Positions 1 to 10,194 of a stretch of 64,000 nt of DNA are shown one piece after another. A program made the position numbers and the translations under genes. How positions within the stretch are numbered: the first letter of the stretch is position 1; each line of letters begins with the position of its first letter. The DNA comes from Echinometra lucunter (taxonomy: Eukaryota > Echinodermata > Echinoidea > Camarodonta > Echinometridae). The DNA is taken from positions 26,955,194 to 27,019,193 of the forward strand of contig CM057156.1 of assembly GCA_029962745.1 (NCBI GenBank). The letters run 5' to 3'. The notes under the pieces were generated by a model, which saw nothing but the letters and a program-made list of their open reading frames with translations, had not been told where the DNA came from and ran no database searches.

Positions 1-264
1 TGTATAAAACTTTTGTGACATTATTGGATTTTCACCCTAAAATAGTGTGTACCCTGTAGAACTCTTGTTCTCATAATATATTTTACAGGCTAGGCTATTG
101 TCTTCGGATATTTCCACTTCTCAGGAGAATCACAAAATAATCCTTTTTTCAACGCTTTATTAGCCATGGATCTATTACGTTGCCTACTATTTGGTTTTGA
201 ATCTTAGCCATGACATAAAATACTTGTCATTATGTTCCTGTAATCCTTCAGTTACATAACTTAC

Positions 265-447
265 TGGTACAAGTCGGAAGAGATCCGTCTAGCTGTCCAT
301 CTACCCCACACACTGCAGTACTATTTCCTTCAAGTAGATATCCATCGGCACATTCAAAAGTACACTCGGTTGGCCAATCAACATCAGAGTTCGAGTCACA
401 TGACCCATTGAGAGGCAAAGTATAGTTCCATACAGGACATGTGATGA
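265..447 (-). CDS. CCP/sushi exon A1 (six-cysteine module)
   Basis: This 183-bp exon has an acceptor ttcag just above 447 and a donor GTAAGTT just below 265. It is phase 1-1, so it can be added or skipped without changing frame. It encodes 61 residues beginning ITCPVWNYTLPLNGSC and ending LPTCT. Six cysteines and a central G-Y match the CCP (sushi) fold, and the six-cysteine layout resembles selectin CCPs. The Trp usual before the last Cys is absent. NYT, NGS and NST are potential N-glycosylation sites. The module is expected to be extracellular and to bind ligand or act as a stalk. The next exon lies beyond the left edge. Confidence 0.85.
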
Positions 448-817
448 CTGAACAAAAAAACAAAAAAAAACAAAAAAACATTGCAATCGAAATCGCTGAT
501 CACTTTGTCATGAGGCCGAACAAAAGATTCCCATAAAATTGGACATTTACCATGTCTAAAGAATGTATTAAAGATGATGAAAGAAATTAAAGTCTTAATG
601 CAATGTATCAGGAAAAATATAATTATTTTGTAATCTTAAGACGAAGTCTAAATTCTCCACCTACTCCTCCTCCTACTTCTTCTTCTTTATCATTATCAAA
701 TTTTTCTTGTTTTTCTTTTTCTTCTTTCTTTCGGTTCTTTGTTACACTAACGTTTAAACATTTATTCCGATCTAAAATTAAGGGAATTTCGTTCAGAATG
801 TCCTCTATTTTACTTAC

Positions 818-1000
818 TGTTACATCCGATTTCGTCAGAGAGTAGACCACTGGACGTGCAATAGACAGTAGTGTTCCCTGCCAGATTATACCCAGTAGGG
901 CAGATAAAATCACATCGAGTATTCTCAGTGATGTTACTTCCAGCAGGGCATGCATCGTTTGTATTATATAATGGGATAAAGTAATTCACAGCACAAGTAA
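818..1000 (-). CDS. CCP/sushi exon B1
   Basis: The 183-bp phase 1-1 exon lies between an acceptor cttcag and a donor GTAAGTA. It encodes a module starting VTCAVNYFIPLYNTNDACP and ending EIGCN with six cysteines, clearly homologous to type A but distinct (about one third identity by eye). NIT and NTT sequons are present. A 370-bp intron separates it from A1. Its intron is rich in cttctt on the plus strand. Confidence 0.85.
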
Positions 1001-1407
1001 CTGAAGAGAAATTATACATGAAAGAGAACATTAGTACAGCATCTCTAAACTTAACTTTCAATTCGTTGAACTCAGCTTCAACTTTTATCTAATGAATAAG
1101 GAATATTCGTTTTAAGCTTAGTTAGAGATATTGTATAAAACTTTTGTGACATTATTGGAGTTTCCCGTAAAATAATGTGTACACCGTAGAAATCTTGTTC
1201 TCATAACATATTTTACAGGCTAGGCTTTTGTCTTAGGCTATTGTCTTCGGATATTTCCACTTCTCCGGAGAATCACAAAATAATCCTTTTTTCAACGCTT
1301 TATTAGCCATGGATCTATTACGTTGCCTACTATTTGGTTTTGAATCTTAGCCATGACATGAAATACTTGTTATTATGTTCCTGTAATCCTTCAATTATAT
1401 AACTTAC

Positions 1408-1590
1408 TGGTACAAGTCGGAAGAGATCCGTCTAGCTGTCCATCTACTCCACACACTGCAGTACTATTTCCTTCAAGTAGATATCCATCGGCACATTCAA
1501 AAGTACACTCGGTTGGCCAATCAACATCAGAGTTCGAGTCACATGACCCATTGAGAGGCAAAGTATAGTTCCATACAGGACATGTGATGA
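1408..1590 (-). CDS. CCP/sushi exon A2
   Basis: This copy of type A has the same 183-bp length, phase 1-1, acceptor and GTAAGTT donor. Its protein is identical by eye to A1 over the exon. It precedes B1 in transcription order, across a ~407-bp intron. Confidence 0.85.
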
Positions 1591-1960
1591 CTGAACAAAA
1601 AAAAAGCAATAGACATATGAAAGCTGTTAGCCATATGAAATCGTGGATCACTTTGTCATGAGGCCGAACAAAAGATTCCCATGATATTGTACACTTACCA
1701 TGTCTAAAGAATGTATTAAAGATCATGAAAGAAATTAAAGTCTTAATGCAATGTATTAGGAAATATATAATTATTTTGTAATCTTAAGACGAGGTCATTC
1801 TTTTCCACCTCATCCTCCTCCTTCTTCTTCTTCTTTATCATTATCAAATTCTTCTTGTTTTTCTTTTTCTTCTTTTTTTTCGGGTCTTTGTTGCAGTAAC
1901 GTTAAAACATTTATTCCAATCTAAAATTAAAGGGATTCCGTTCAAAGTGTCCTCTATTTT

Positions 1961-2150
1961 TTATTTTTTTAAAGTTTTATTGGGTTTTCATGATTTTCTG
2001 ATAACAAATCACAGATAACTCAAAACAAACAATTTAAAAAAGAAAAAAAAAATAAAAAAGTAAAAAAAATAAAGCAGCATTACACATTATTAGTATACAT
2101 CGGAAACAATACAGCGTTTCTACAAGTAATTAAGTAATTAACAAGTAATG
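1961..2150 (-). mobile_element. Retroposed insertion (short LINE 3' end or SINE) with 15-bp target duplication
   Basis: Only unit 2 has this ~190-bp block. It is bounded by direct copies of agtgtcctctatttt at 1946-1960 and 2151-2165. Next to the left copy is a T-rich stretch, as expected for the poly-A end of a minus-strand retroposon. The content is otherwise AT-rich and anonymous. Its flavour resembles the 3' end of the large LINE near 24977, but no clear homology is visible. It lies in the intron just downstream of exon B2. Confidence 0.8.
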
Positions 2151-2171
2151 AGTGTCCTCTATTTTACTTAC

Positions 2172-2354
2172 TGTTACATCCGATTTCGTCAGAGAGTAGA
2201 CCACTGGACGTGCAATAGACAGTGGAGTTCCCTGCCAGATTATACCCAGTAGGGCAGATAAAATCACATCGAGTATTCTCAGTGATGTTACTTCCAGCAG
2301 GGCATGCATCGTTTGTATTATATAGTGGGATAAAGTAATTCACAGCACAAGTAA
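2172..2354 (-). CDS. CCP/sushi exon B2
   Basis: Type B module, 183 bp, phase 1-1, with the standard acceptor and a GTAAGTA donor. It differs from B1 by a single residue near the second sequon (NST instead of NTT). The donor lies only a few bases from the right target duplication of the retroposon at 1961-2150, so splicing could be affected. Confidence 0.85.
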
Positions 2355-2748
2355 CTGAAGAGAAATTATACATGAAAGAGAACATTAGAACAGCATCTAT
2401 AAACTTAACTTTCAATTCGTTGAACTCAGCTTCAACTTTTATCTAATGAATAAGGAATTCGTTTTAAGCTTAGTTAGAGATATTGTATAAAACTTTTGTG
2501 ACATTATTGGATTTTCACCCTAAAATAGTGTGTACCCTGTAGAACTCTTGTTCTCATAATATATTTTACAGGCTAGGCTATTGTCTTCGGATATTTCCAC
2601 TTCTCAGGAGAATCACAAAATAATCCTTTTTTTCAACGCTTTATTAGCCATGGATCTATTACGTTGCCTACTATTTGGTTTTGAATCTTAGCCATGACAT
2701 GAAATACTTGTTATTATGTTCCTGTAATCCTTCAGTTACATAACTTAC

Positions 2749-2931
2749 TGGTACAAGTCGGAAGAGATCCGTCTAGCTGTCCATCTACCCCACACACTGC
2801 AGTACTATTTCCTTCAAGTAGATATCCATCGGCACATTCAAAAGTACACTCGGTTGGCCAATCAACATCAGAGTTCGAGTCACATGACCCATTGAGAGGC
2901 AAAGTATAGTTCCATACAGGACATGTGATGA
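2749..2931 (-). CDS. CCP/sushi exon A3
   Basis: Type A module, 183 bp, phase 1-1, intact acceptor and GTAAGTT donor. It encodes the same protein as A1 and A2. Confidence 0.85.
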
Positions 2932-3307
2932 CTGAACAAAAAAAAGCAATAGACATATGAAAGCTGTTAGCCATATGAAATCTTTGATCACTTTGTTATG
3001 AGGCCGAACAAAAGATTTCCATGATATTGGACATTTACCATGTCTAACGGATGTATTAAAGATGATGAAGAAATTAAAGTCTTAATGCAATGTATTAGGA
3101 AATATATGATAATTTTATAACCTTACGACGAGGTCTATCTTCTCGACCTCATTCTCCTCCTCCTACTTTTTCTTCTTTATCATTATCAAATTCTTCTTGT
3201 TTTTCTTTTTCTTCTTTCTTTCGGGTCTTTGCTACAGTAACGTTAAAACACTTATTCCAATCTAAAATGAAAGGAATTTTGTTCAGAGTGTCATCTATTT
3301 TACTTAC

Positions 3308-3490
3308 TGTTACATCCGATTTCGTCAGAGAGTAGACCACTGGACGTGCAATAGACAGTAGAGTTCCCTGCCAGATTATACCCAGTAGGGCAGCTAAAAT
3401 CACATCGAGTATTCTCAGTGATGTTACTTCCAGCAGGGCATGCATCGTTTGTATTATTCAGTGGCATAGAGTAATTCACAGCACAAGTAA
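3308..3490 (-). CDS. CCP/sushi exon B3
   Basis: Type B module, 183 bp, phase 1-1, intact splice sites. The N-terminal part is slightly diverged (it reads VNYSMPLNNTN, more like B5) and the residue before the fourth Cys is altered. This suggests the outer copies share an older subtype. Confidence 0.83.
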
Positions 3491-3887
3491 CTGAAGGGAA
3501 ATTTATACATGAAAGAAAACATTAGAACAGCATCTATAAACTTAACTTTTAATTCGTTGCACCCAACTTCAACTTTTATCGAATGAATAAGGAATATTCG
3601 TTTTTAGCTTAATTAGAGATATTGTATAAAGACTTTTGAGACATTAATGGATTTTCACCCTAAAATAGTGTGTACCCCGTAGAACTCTTGTTCTCATAAT
3701 ATATTTTACAGGCTAGGCTATTGTCTTCGGATATTTCCACTTCTCCGGAGAATCACAAAATAATCCTTTTTTCAACGCTTTATTAGCCATGGATCTATTA
3801 CGTTGCCTACTATTTGGTTTTGAATCTTAGCCATGACATAAAATACTTGTAATTATGTTCCTGTAATCCTTCAGTTACATAACTTAC

Positions 3888-4070
3888 TGGTACAAGTCGG
3901 AAGAGATCCGTCTAGCTGTCCATCTACCCCACACACTGCAGTACTATTTCCTTCAAGTAGATATCCATCGGCACATTCAAAAGTACACTCGGTTGGCCAA
4001 TCAACATCAGAGTTGGAGTCACATGACCCATTGAGAGGCAAAGAATAGTTCCATACAGGACATGTGATGA
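3888..4070 (-). CDS. CCP/sushi exon A4
   Basis: Type A module, 183 bp, phase 1-1. It carries the variant NYSLPLNG shared only with A5. It also has a gtt-g change (ttcgag to ttggag on the plus strand) that leaves the cysteine pattern intact. Confidence 0.85.
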
Positions 4071-4457
4071 CTGAACAAACAACAACAAAAACCAAAAGCA
4101 ATAGACATATGAAAGCTGTTAGCCATATAAAATCGTTGATCACTTTGTCATGAGTCCCAACAGAAGATTCCCATGATATTGGACATTTACCATTTCTAAA
4201 AAATGTATTAGAGATGATAAAAGAAATTACAGATATAATGCAATGTATCAGGAAATATATGATAATATTATTATCTTAAGTCGAGGTCTATCTTCTCGAC
4301 CTCGTCCTCCTCCTACTTTTTCTTCTTTATCATTATCAAATTCTTCTTGTTTTTCTTTTTCTTCTTTCTTTCGGGTCTTTGTTACACTAACGTTTAAACA
4401 TTTATTCCGATCTAAAATTAAGGGAATTTCGTTCAGAATGTCCTCTATTTTACTTAC

Positions 4458-4575
4458 TGTTACATCCGATTTCGTCAGAGAGTAGACCACTGGACGTGCA
4501 ATAGACAGCAGTGTTCCCTGCCAGATTATACCCAGTAGGGCAGCTAAAATCACATCGAGTATTCTCAGTGATGTA
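4458..4575 (-). pseudogene. Truncated CCP exon B4
   Basis: The downstream two thirds of a type B exon and its donor are present. A deletion joins gtgat-gt directly to acagcatctataaac, removing the first ~65 bp of the exon, the acceptor and part of the upstream intron. Without an acceptor or the first cysteines it cannot make a CCP module. Because all exons here are phase 1-1, skipping it leaves the frame intact, so the gene need not be inactivated. Confidence 0.85.
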
Positions 4576-4934
4576 CAGCATCTATAAACTTAACTTTCAA
4601 TTTGTTGAACTCAGCTTCAACTTTTATCTAATGAATAAGGAATATTCGTTTTAAGCTTAGTTAGAGATATTGTATAAAGACTTTTGAGACATTAATGGAG
4701 TTTTTTCGTGAAATAATGTCTACCCCGTAGAACTCTTGTTCTCATAATATATTTTACAGGCTAGGCTATTGTCTTCGGATATTTCCACTTCTCCGGAGAA
4801 TCACAATATAATCCTACTTCTACGCTTTATTAGCCAATGATCTATTAAGTTGCCTACTATTTGGTTTTGAATCTTAGCCATGACATAGAATACTTGTAAT
4901 TATGTTCCTGTAATCCTTCAGTTACATAACTTAC

Positions 4935-5117
4935 TAGTACAAGTCGGAAGAGATCCGTCTAGCTGTCCATCTACTCCGCACACTGCAGTACTATTTCCTT
5001 CAAGTAGATATCCATCGGCACATTCAAAAGTACACTCGGTTGGCCAATCAACATCAGAGTTCGAGTCACATGACCCATTGAGAGGCAAAGAATAGTTCCA
5101 TACAGGACATGTGATGA
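4935..5117 (-). CDS. CCP/sushi exon A5
   Basis: Type A module, 183 bp, phase 1-1. The donor is preceded by CTA rather than CCA, so the last partial codon differs (TGTACTA-GTAAG). It shares the NYSLPLNG variant with A4. Confidence 0.85.
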
Positions 5118-5500
5118 CTGAACAAAAAAAAAAACCCAAAGCAATAGACATATGAAAGCTGTTAGCCATATAAAATCGTTGATCACTTTATCATGAGTCC
5201 GAACAGAAGATTCCCATGATATTGGACATTTACCATGTCTAAAGAATGTATTGAAGATGATGAAAGAAATTAAAGTCCTAATGCAATGTATCAGGAAAAA
5301 TATAATTATTTTGTAATCTTAAGACGAGGTCTTTCTTTTCCACCTCCTCCTCTTCCAGCTTCTTCTTGTTTATCATTATCAATTTATTCTTGTTTTTCTT
5401 TTTCTTCTTTCTTTCGGGTCTTTGTTGCAGTAACGTTAATACATTTATTCCAATCTAAAATTAAAGGAATTTTGTTCAGAGTGTCGTCTGTTTTACTTAC

Positions 5501-5683
5501 TGTTACATCCGATTTCGTCAGAGAGTAGACCACTGGACGTGCAATAGACAGTAGAGTTCCCTGCCAGATTATACCCAGTAGGGCAGCTAAAATCACATCG
5601 AGTATTCTCAGTGATGTTACTTCCAGCAGGGCATGCATCGTTTGTATTATTTAGCGGCGAACTATAATTCACCTCGCAAGTAG
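5501..5683 (-). CDS. CCP/sushi exon B5 (5'-most of the array)
   Basis: Type B module, 183 bp, phase 1-1, acceptor ctccag and donor GTAAGTA. It is the most diverged copy (ATCEVNYSSPLNNTNDACP). Upstream sequence no longer matches the other units, so this marks the 5' edge of the array in transcription direction. Upstream exons of the gene must lie at higher coordinates; the only candidate seen is at 7248-7304. Confidence 0.83.
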
Positions 5684-5699
5684 CTGGAGAAAGAATTAA

Positions 5700-6798
5700 A
5701 TGGAACGAAAATTGAATAACACAGGAAAAATGGAAACATAGGATTTGGTAAAGATGATTAATCATGCATTCCCCTTTCCACATTAATGAAGTAGTCATAT
5801 TGTTCATTAAAAAAAAAAATATTTTAGAAATATTTGAAGAACTTTAAGGATATAATCGAACAGTCACTACCACCCCCCCCCCCCCACAAACACACACACA
5901 CCCTCTCTCAGGCCTACACGCAAAAAACAAACAAACAAACAAACAAAAACAAAAACAAAAACAAAAACAAAAACAAAAACAAAAACAAAAAACAGCTATG
6001 CCAAAACATCTTTGTCGTCGGTTTCAACCGTCGCAGCTCCCGATCAAGACTCCGATTTCGGGTCCGATATCACCGCTATATCGTATATAGCCTACTGGAT
6101 AAGCTTTGGAAATTGACGGAGGATTTGGTTGCCTGGTTACTTCCTAGGCTCTTAATAACAACCAAGTGCAGTATCTTTTGAATCACTTACATTGTTTCAC
6201 GAAAATTCAAGTCAAAAATCTGATGACAGGTTTTCTTTTTCAATGGCAAAGCCTGGATCCAGACATCAAGGGGCTTTAGGATTAGTAGATATCGGTTTTA
6301 CTTAACGAATGATATGCGCGATAGAATATTGATACTACTGTACTATAGGAGGGTCATATTATTTGCTCACTAGTAGTATTTCCTACTCTCCCCTTTTTTT
6401 GGGGGGGGGGGGTCTCCTTGATTTATGATAATAGTAATCTGGATTTTTATATAGCTCTTAATACATCTCGGATGTCTCTAAGCGCTTTTTACAGAAATAT
6501 ATATTACCCCGTTCATCGGATTAAGGATTGTCCACACACAATATATGCACCTTCCCCATTCCGTGGGGAACATTCCATCCAGGCATCTTTTGCAGATGCT
6601 CACAGTGCTTAACAAACCACAATGACTTTCGCATCCTGGGTGGCAGCACCAATAAGGTCTTTTGCCTTCCTAGGCTGTCTCCTCATTCATGTATTATCAA
6701 ACTGTGATTGTGATGTTTGTAGATGTATTTTTTTATGAATGAAATAAAATGGAATTAATTAATGAATATGTGGATTCATATCTTACCAAAGTCCATTA
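5700..6798. other. Intergenic or intronic sequence with simple repeats
   Basis: No coding exon is recognised. It contains a 13-base poly-C run at 5873-5885, an acaaac/caaaaa repeat at about 5926-5993 and a 12-base poly-G run near 6401. The rest is non-repetitive AT-rich sequence. Confidence 0.6.
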
Positions 6799-6869
6799 GT
6801 GCCGCAATGGGACTCGAACTCGGACCACGAGATCCACAGTCCGGTGACATTACCACTAGACCACGACAC
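6799..6869 (-). tRNA. tRNA-like sequence (anticodon position GTG), possibly a SINE head
   Basis: On the minus strand the segment can fold as a cloverleaf: a 7-bp acceptor pairing of gtgtcgt with gcggcac, A-box-like tggtctagtggtaa and B-box-like gagttcgagtccc. The anticodon loop is ctgtgga. The anticodon stem has a mismatch and no T-run terminator follows. A pseudogene or a tRNA-derived SINE is more likely than an active tRNA-His gene. Confidence 0.45.
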
Positions 6870-6985
6870 CTCTACTATATTTACCATTTAATTTTGGGGA
6901 CATGTGTCCCTTCCTATGTGTCCCATGTGCATTCGCTACCCAGTTCATCACTTACTACATGCTATGTGTAAAAATGAATCCTTTA

Positions 6986-7237
6986 CACTGTAAAAAAATA
7001 TTGGGGGAAATTTAACCAGCACGAGAGTAATTATGTATCCAACCAATTTCGGGCATATTTTTTACCCGATGCAGGAAACATACTGCCCAGTTAGGGTAAA
7101 AATAAGCAGTAATTACTTTAGAATGGGCAAACATTCCATCAAATTGAATAAAAAGAAATGTCTAAAGAAATGCCCAAAGTTGGTTGGATACATAATTACC
7201 CTCATGAAACATTTTTACCCAATATTTTTTTAGAGTG
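6986..7237. mobile_element. MITE with CACTSTAAAAAAATATTGGG ends (TA target)
   Basis: The left end cactgtaaaaaaatattggg and the right end cccaatatttttttagagtg are inverted repeats flanked by TA on both sides. A second internal inverted block surrounds cgagagtaattatgtatcc and ggatacataattaccctc. There is no coding capacity. It belongs to a set of five elements in this window with the same ends and different interiors. Confidence 0.75.
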
Positions 7238-7247
7238 TACTATTTAC

Positions 7248-7304
7248 CTGTAGGTGTAGGAACAGTGGCTGAGGAGCGTCTGCGGCGGCGTCTTGACTGC
7301 GCCT
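7248..7304 (-). CDS. Possible small exon encoding a polybasic stretch
   Basis: The 57-bp segment is flanked by a good acceptor (ttgtttcag) and a donor GTAAATA. Read in phase 1-1, the same class as the CCP exons, it gives AQSRRRRRRSSATVPTPT. Six arginines in a row followed by a Ser/Thr/Pro-rich piece could be a protease (furin-type) processing site in an extracellular protein. It lies on the same strand ~1.6 kb upstream of exon B5, so it may belong to the CCP gene. It is too short to be secure, and a MITE ends only 3 bp before the donor. Confidence 0.4.
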
Positions 7305-7910
7305 CTGAAACAAAATGACAAGCATGATAGATCGTGATCAATATTGTACGATTTTCCACTGATAATACTCTTCTTTCCTCTGCAGTCATTTGCAACAACA
7401 ACAAAAAAAAAAAATCAGAGCTCCTATACGAGAGCTCCTATACCATGTATTCGACGTGCATTTACTTGAAGAATAGCCTCACTTAAACGAGTTAATCAAG
7501 ATATCGGTGGGAGATTATATTGGCTTGATTTTTCGACGAGAGCCCGGGGGGATCCTTTGCAAGCAATATGACCTTCATGATAATGACGAGGGAAGAGTAT
7601 TACTGGACTGCCTTTTCTGGTTGAACTGAGCCATCATCTTGGCATTATGGCATTGTGCAGAACAGTCTTGCCACAAACAGGGACGAAATTAGGATTGAAA
7701 ATCAGTTGAGCAGCGCGATCTACCAACCCACTTCCTATTTTTATCATGATTATGAAAATGGTAATATAATTATGTTGAATTTCCGCTTTGATTCGCGTCC
7801 AGATGTAATTTTGTGTTATTTTATAATCAGTGGTGATGGTAGGATAGGTACTACAAAAGGATGCAATAAGAACTAGCAGTAGGCAGTAGATGAGCGTGCT
7901 TTCTCCAACG

Positions 7911-8095
7911 ATTTTTTTTTCTTCTTTTTCTTCTTCTTCTTTTCTTCTTCTTCTTCTTCTTCTTCTTCTTCTTCTTCTTCTTCTTCTTCGCCTTCTTCTT
8001 CTCTTGCTTCTTCTTCTCCTCCTTCTTCTCCTCCTCCTCCTTCTTCTTCTTCCTCTTCTTTATTTTTTCTTCTTGTCGTCCTCCTCCTCCTTCTC
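7911..8095. repeat. (CTT)n-rich microsatellite
   Basis: Almost pure ctt repeats with cct interruptions. The poly-Leu and poly-Lys reading frames through it are artefacts of the repeat. Confidence 0.95.
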
Positions 8096-8099
8096 CTTT

Positions 8100-9195
8100 A
8101 AAACTATGTGATCATGGTGATCAACCGACCCTTTATGTGAGTACAAAAATAAAACATATCGAGGTGCCCACAGCGAGAACCTTCTGCGGCTAGCCCCCAT
8201 CTTATTCCATGAAGCACGTAATTTTTTAGAACGTAAATTTCTTGGAATAAATATGCTGCTCCTGGATTTCCACTGGTTCCGGTAATAATGCACTGATCGT
8301 TTACCAACTACAAAAGATAGTTAGGTTGACTATGATGATCTTGACCCAATTCGGAACAATGATATTAAGCCCGTAACACTGCCTAATCGGAGATATTTGC
8401 CAAACAAATTTCTCATATCGTGAGTAGCCCTGACCTTGTGTGAAATGCAGGAGCTATTACAAGCCAGCTCATACGGGTCACTGAATGTATTCTTACGATC
8501 AAATCTCGCGTAAACCGCAAATTCTGATTCATTTGCACTTCATCTCGACATGTTTTTTTAGAAAGCAAATAAACGTTGACAACACGGCGCTCTTTAAAAA
8601 CAGATTCACAAGTGAAATTAATCATTTGGATTTAAACCACTGAACCATTGTGAGTCACGTCATAAAGTTAAGGTAGTGTGAAAAAACAGAAATTTTCATA
8701 TGGGCATAACCTTCTAATTCCGTATACATTCATGTAGCCTAACGGTACGTTGTGATATGAGAAGACGCGTATATAGAGAACTAAAAAATGCATACTGTTA
8801 ATTTAGTGTCTGTATTGTTTGCGTTTCGGAAGCGTCTTTGACATGTTTAACATGTTTAAGCGCCACTGGGTTTTGCTATCTGAATAATAATAATAAAGAC
8901 TTATTGATAAGAGACATTTGTAACGTAAATTAAAGAACAATTATGATTAGACATTTTGGGGGCATGGAAATCAAAATCACCATGAAAATCCAAAACAAGA
9001 ATGATTTGGATTCTTTAGGGGTATGTCGTGGAAACATGTCCACGACATGAAAATTTGCGAACATCAAGCAACCAGATCTGCATTCAACATGTTTTTTGTT
9101 TTTGTTTTTGTTTTTGTTTTAATTTATAGACACTTTAGTGTGATAGATCTAAACATAGTTTTCGTTTACAATACTCTAACATTGCTTTTATGGAA
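8100..9195. other. Non-coding stretch, nothing recognised
   Basis: No exon or transposon ends are seen. A short perfect hairpin (atgtcgtggaaacatgtccacgacat) lies near 9023-9048. A gtttttgtttttg run lies near 9091-9118. Confidence 0.5.
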
Positions 9196-9197
9196 TA

Positions 9198-9554
9198 CAC
9201 ACCAAGAGTAAAAGGTTCAATTTTGCACCCTTTAAATGCAACACTGGGAGCTCCTTTGCTCCCAGAGAACCATTATGCACCATTAAGGGTGCAGTGAGCT
9301 ACATTTTTGCACCCTTAAGGGTGAAGGGTTGTACCCTTTAGGGAAGGTGCAAATTTGCACCCTTTTGAATGCATAAATTCCTGCTCTCTTAAAGGTACAT
9401 AGTTGCACCTTTGCAGACGGGCATTTCAGGGTGCAAACAAGTACAAAAGAGTGCATCTTTGCATATTTTCCATGTAGGGTGCCAGATTGCAACCCAGAAG
9501 GTGCTGCCATTGTTGCATTTAGGGTGCAAACTTGAACCTTTCATTCTAAGTGTG
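9198..9554. mobile_element. MITE with CACACYWAGA ends and TTGCACCC interior repeats
   Basis: The first ~33 bases (cacaccaagagtaaaaggttc onward) are the inverse of the last ~33, and TA flanks both ends. The interior contains many copies of ttgcaccc or gggtgcaa in both orientations, so nearly the whole element is self-complementary in short pieces. No protein is encoded. Confidence 0.75.
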
Positions 9555-10194
9555 TAGCTAAAAGTGTTTTCCTAAAAATGAATGGAAGTATGATAACGAA
9601 CCTGCATTTTCCGGAATGACGAGCAAAATACAGAACAGTGAGATAATAAATATCCGTAACATTTTTGCCAATTCTTGGTAGCTTATTTCAGGCAAGCCAG
9701 GCGCGTTGTTTTTCTTACACAATCCAATTATTTAGTGATATCAGGATATTTAGAGCAAAGACGAATCATTAATTTGGGCCTACAAACAGACAAACCGTGC
9801 ATGCTGAACAAAGAGCTGTGGTTTATTGACATGGTTTATGGCCACAATATGACCTCTCAATTTCTTGCCCAACGTGTTCCACCAACGCAAAAAAAAAGGT
9901 CTTTTTCAGTTCAGGTTCTCTTCCATTTCGTGTCGTGTGTCAATAATTACTTTTTAACAAACTCTCTATAATAGTGATCTATGTTACCTACAAGGAATTC
10001 TGTTTACAGAATGATTCGTACATGTCGTAAAAAGGAGCTAGAGAGTCAGGAGAGAGAAAAGAAAGGATAAACAATTATTAAAAGATACAGGGTTGAAAAG
10101 GTTAAAGAAAAGACAGGATAAGAGGAAGAGAAAAAGGATCGAATAGAAACTGGAAATAGCACAAGAGTAAGAGAGAAAAACGAAATAGCTATAG

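Larger units (their letters stand above)
1..5690 (-). repeat. Five-copy ~1.14-kb tandem array carrying paired CCP exons
   Basis: The same sequence recurs five times: type A exons begin at 265, 1408, 2749, 3888 and 4935, and type B exons at 818, 2172, 3308, 4458 and 5501. Spacing is about 1.14 kb, longer (1.34 kb) where a 190-bp insertion sits in unit 2 and shorter (1.05 kb) where type B exon 4 is deleted. Introns are almost as conserved as exons, including a polypyrimidine block and a shared segment starting ttgtataaaacttttg. This implies recent duplication or homogenisation. The array stops near 5690, where flanking sequence becomes unrelated, and its left end lies outside the window. Confidence 0.93.

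Noticed and set aside
623..955. Minus-strand frame ending in a KKEEKEKQE-type acidic/basic stretch, repeated in each CCP unit
   Set aside because: It reads the CCP B exon in the wrong frame and runs into the intron. Its recurrence is due to tandem duplication.
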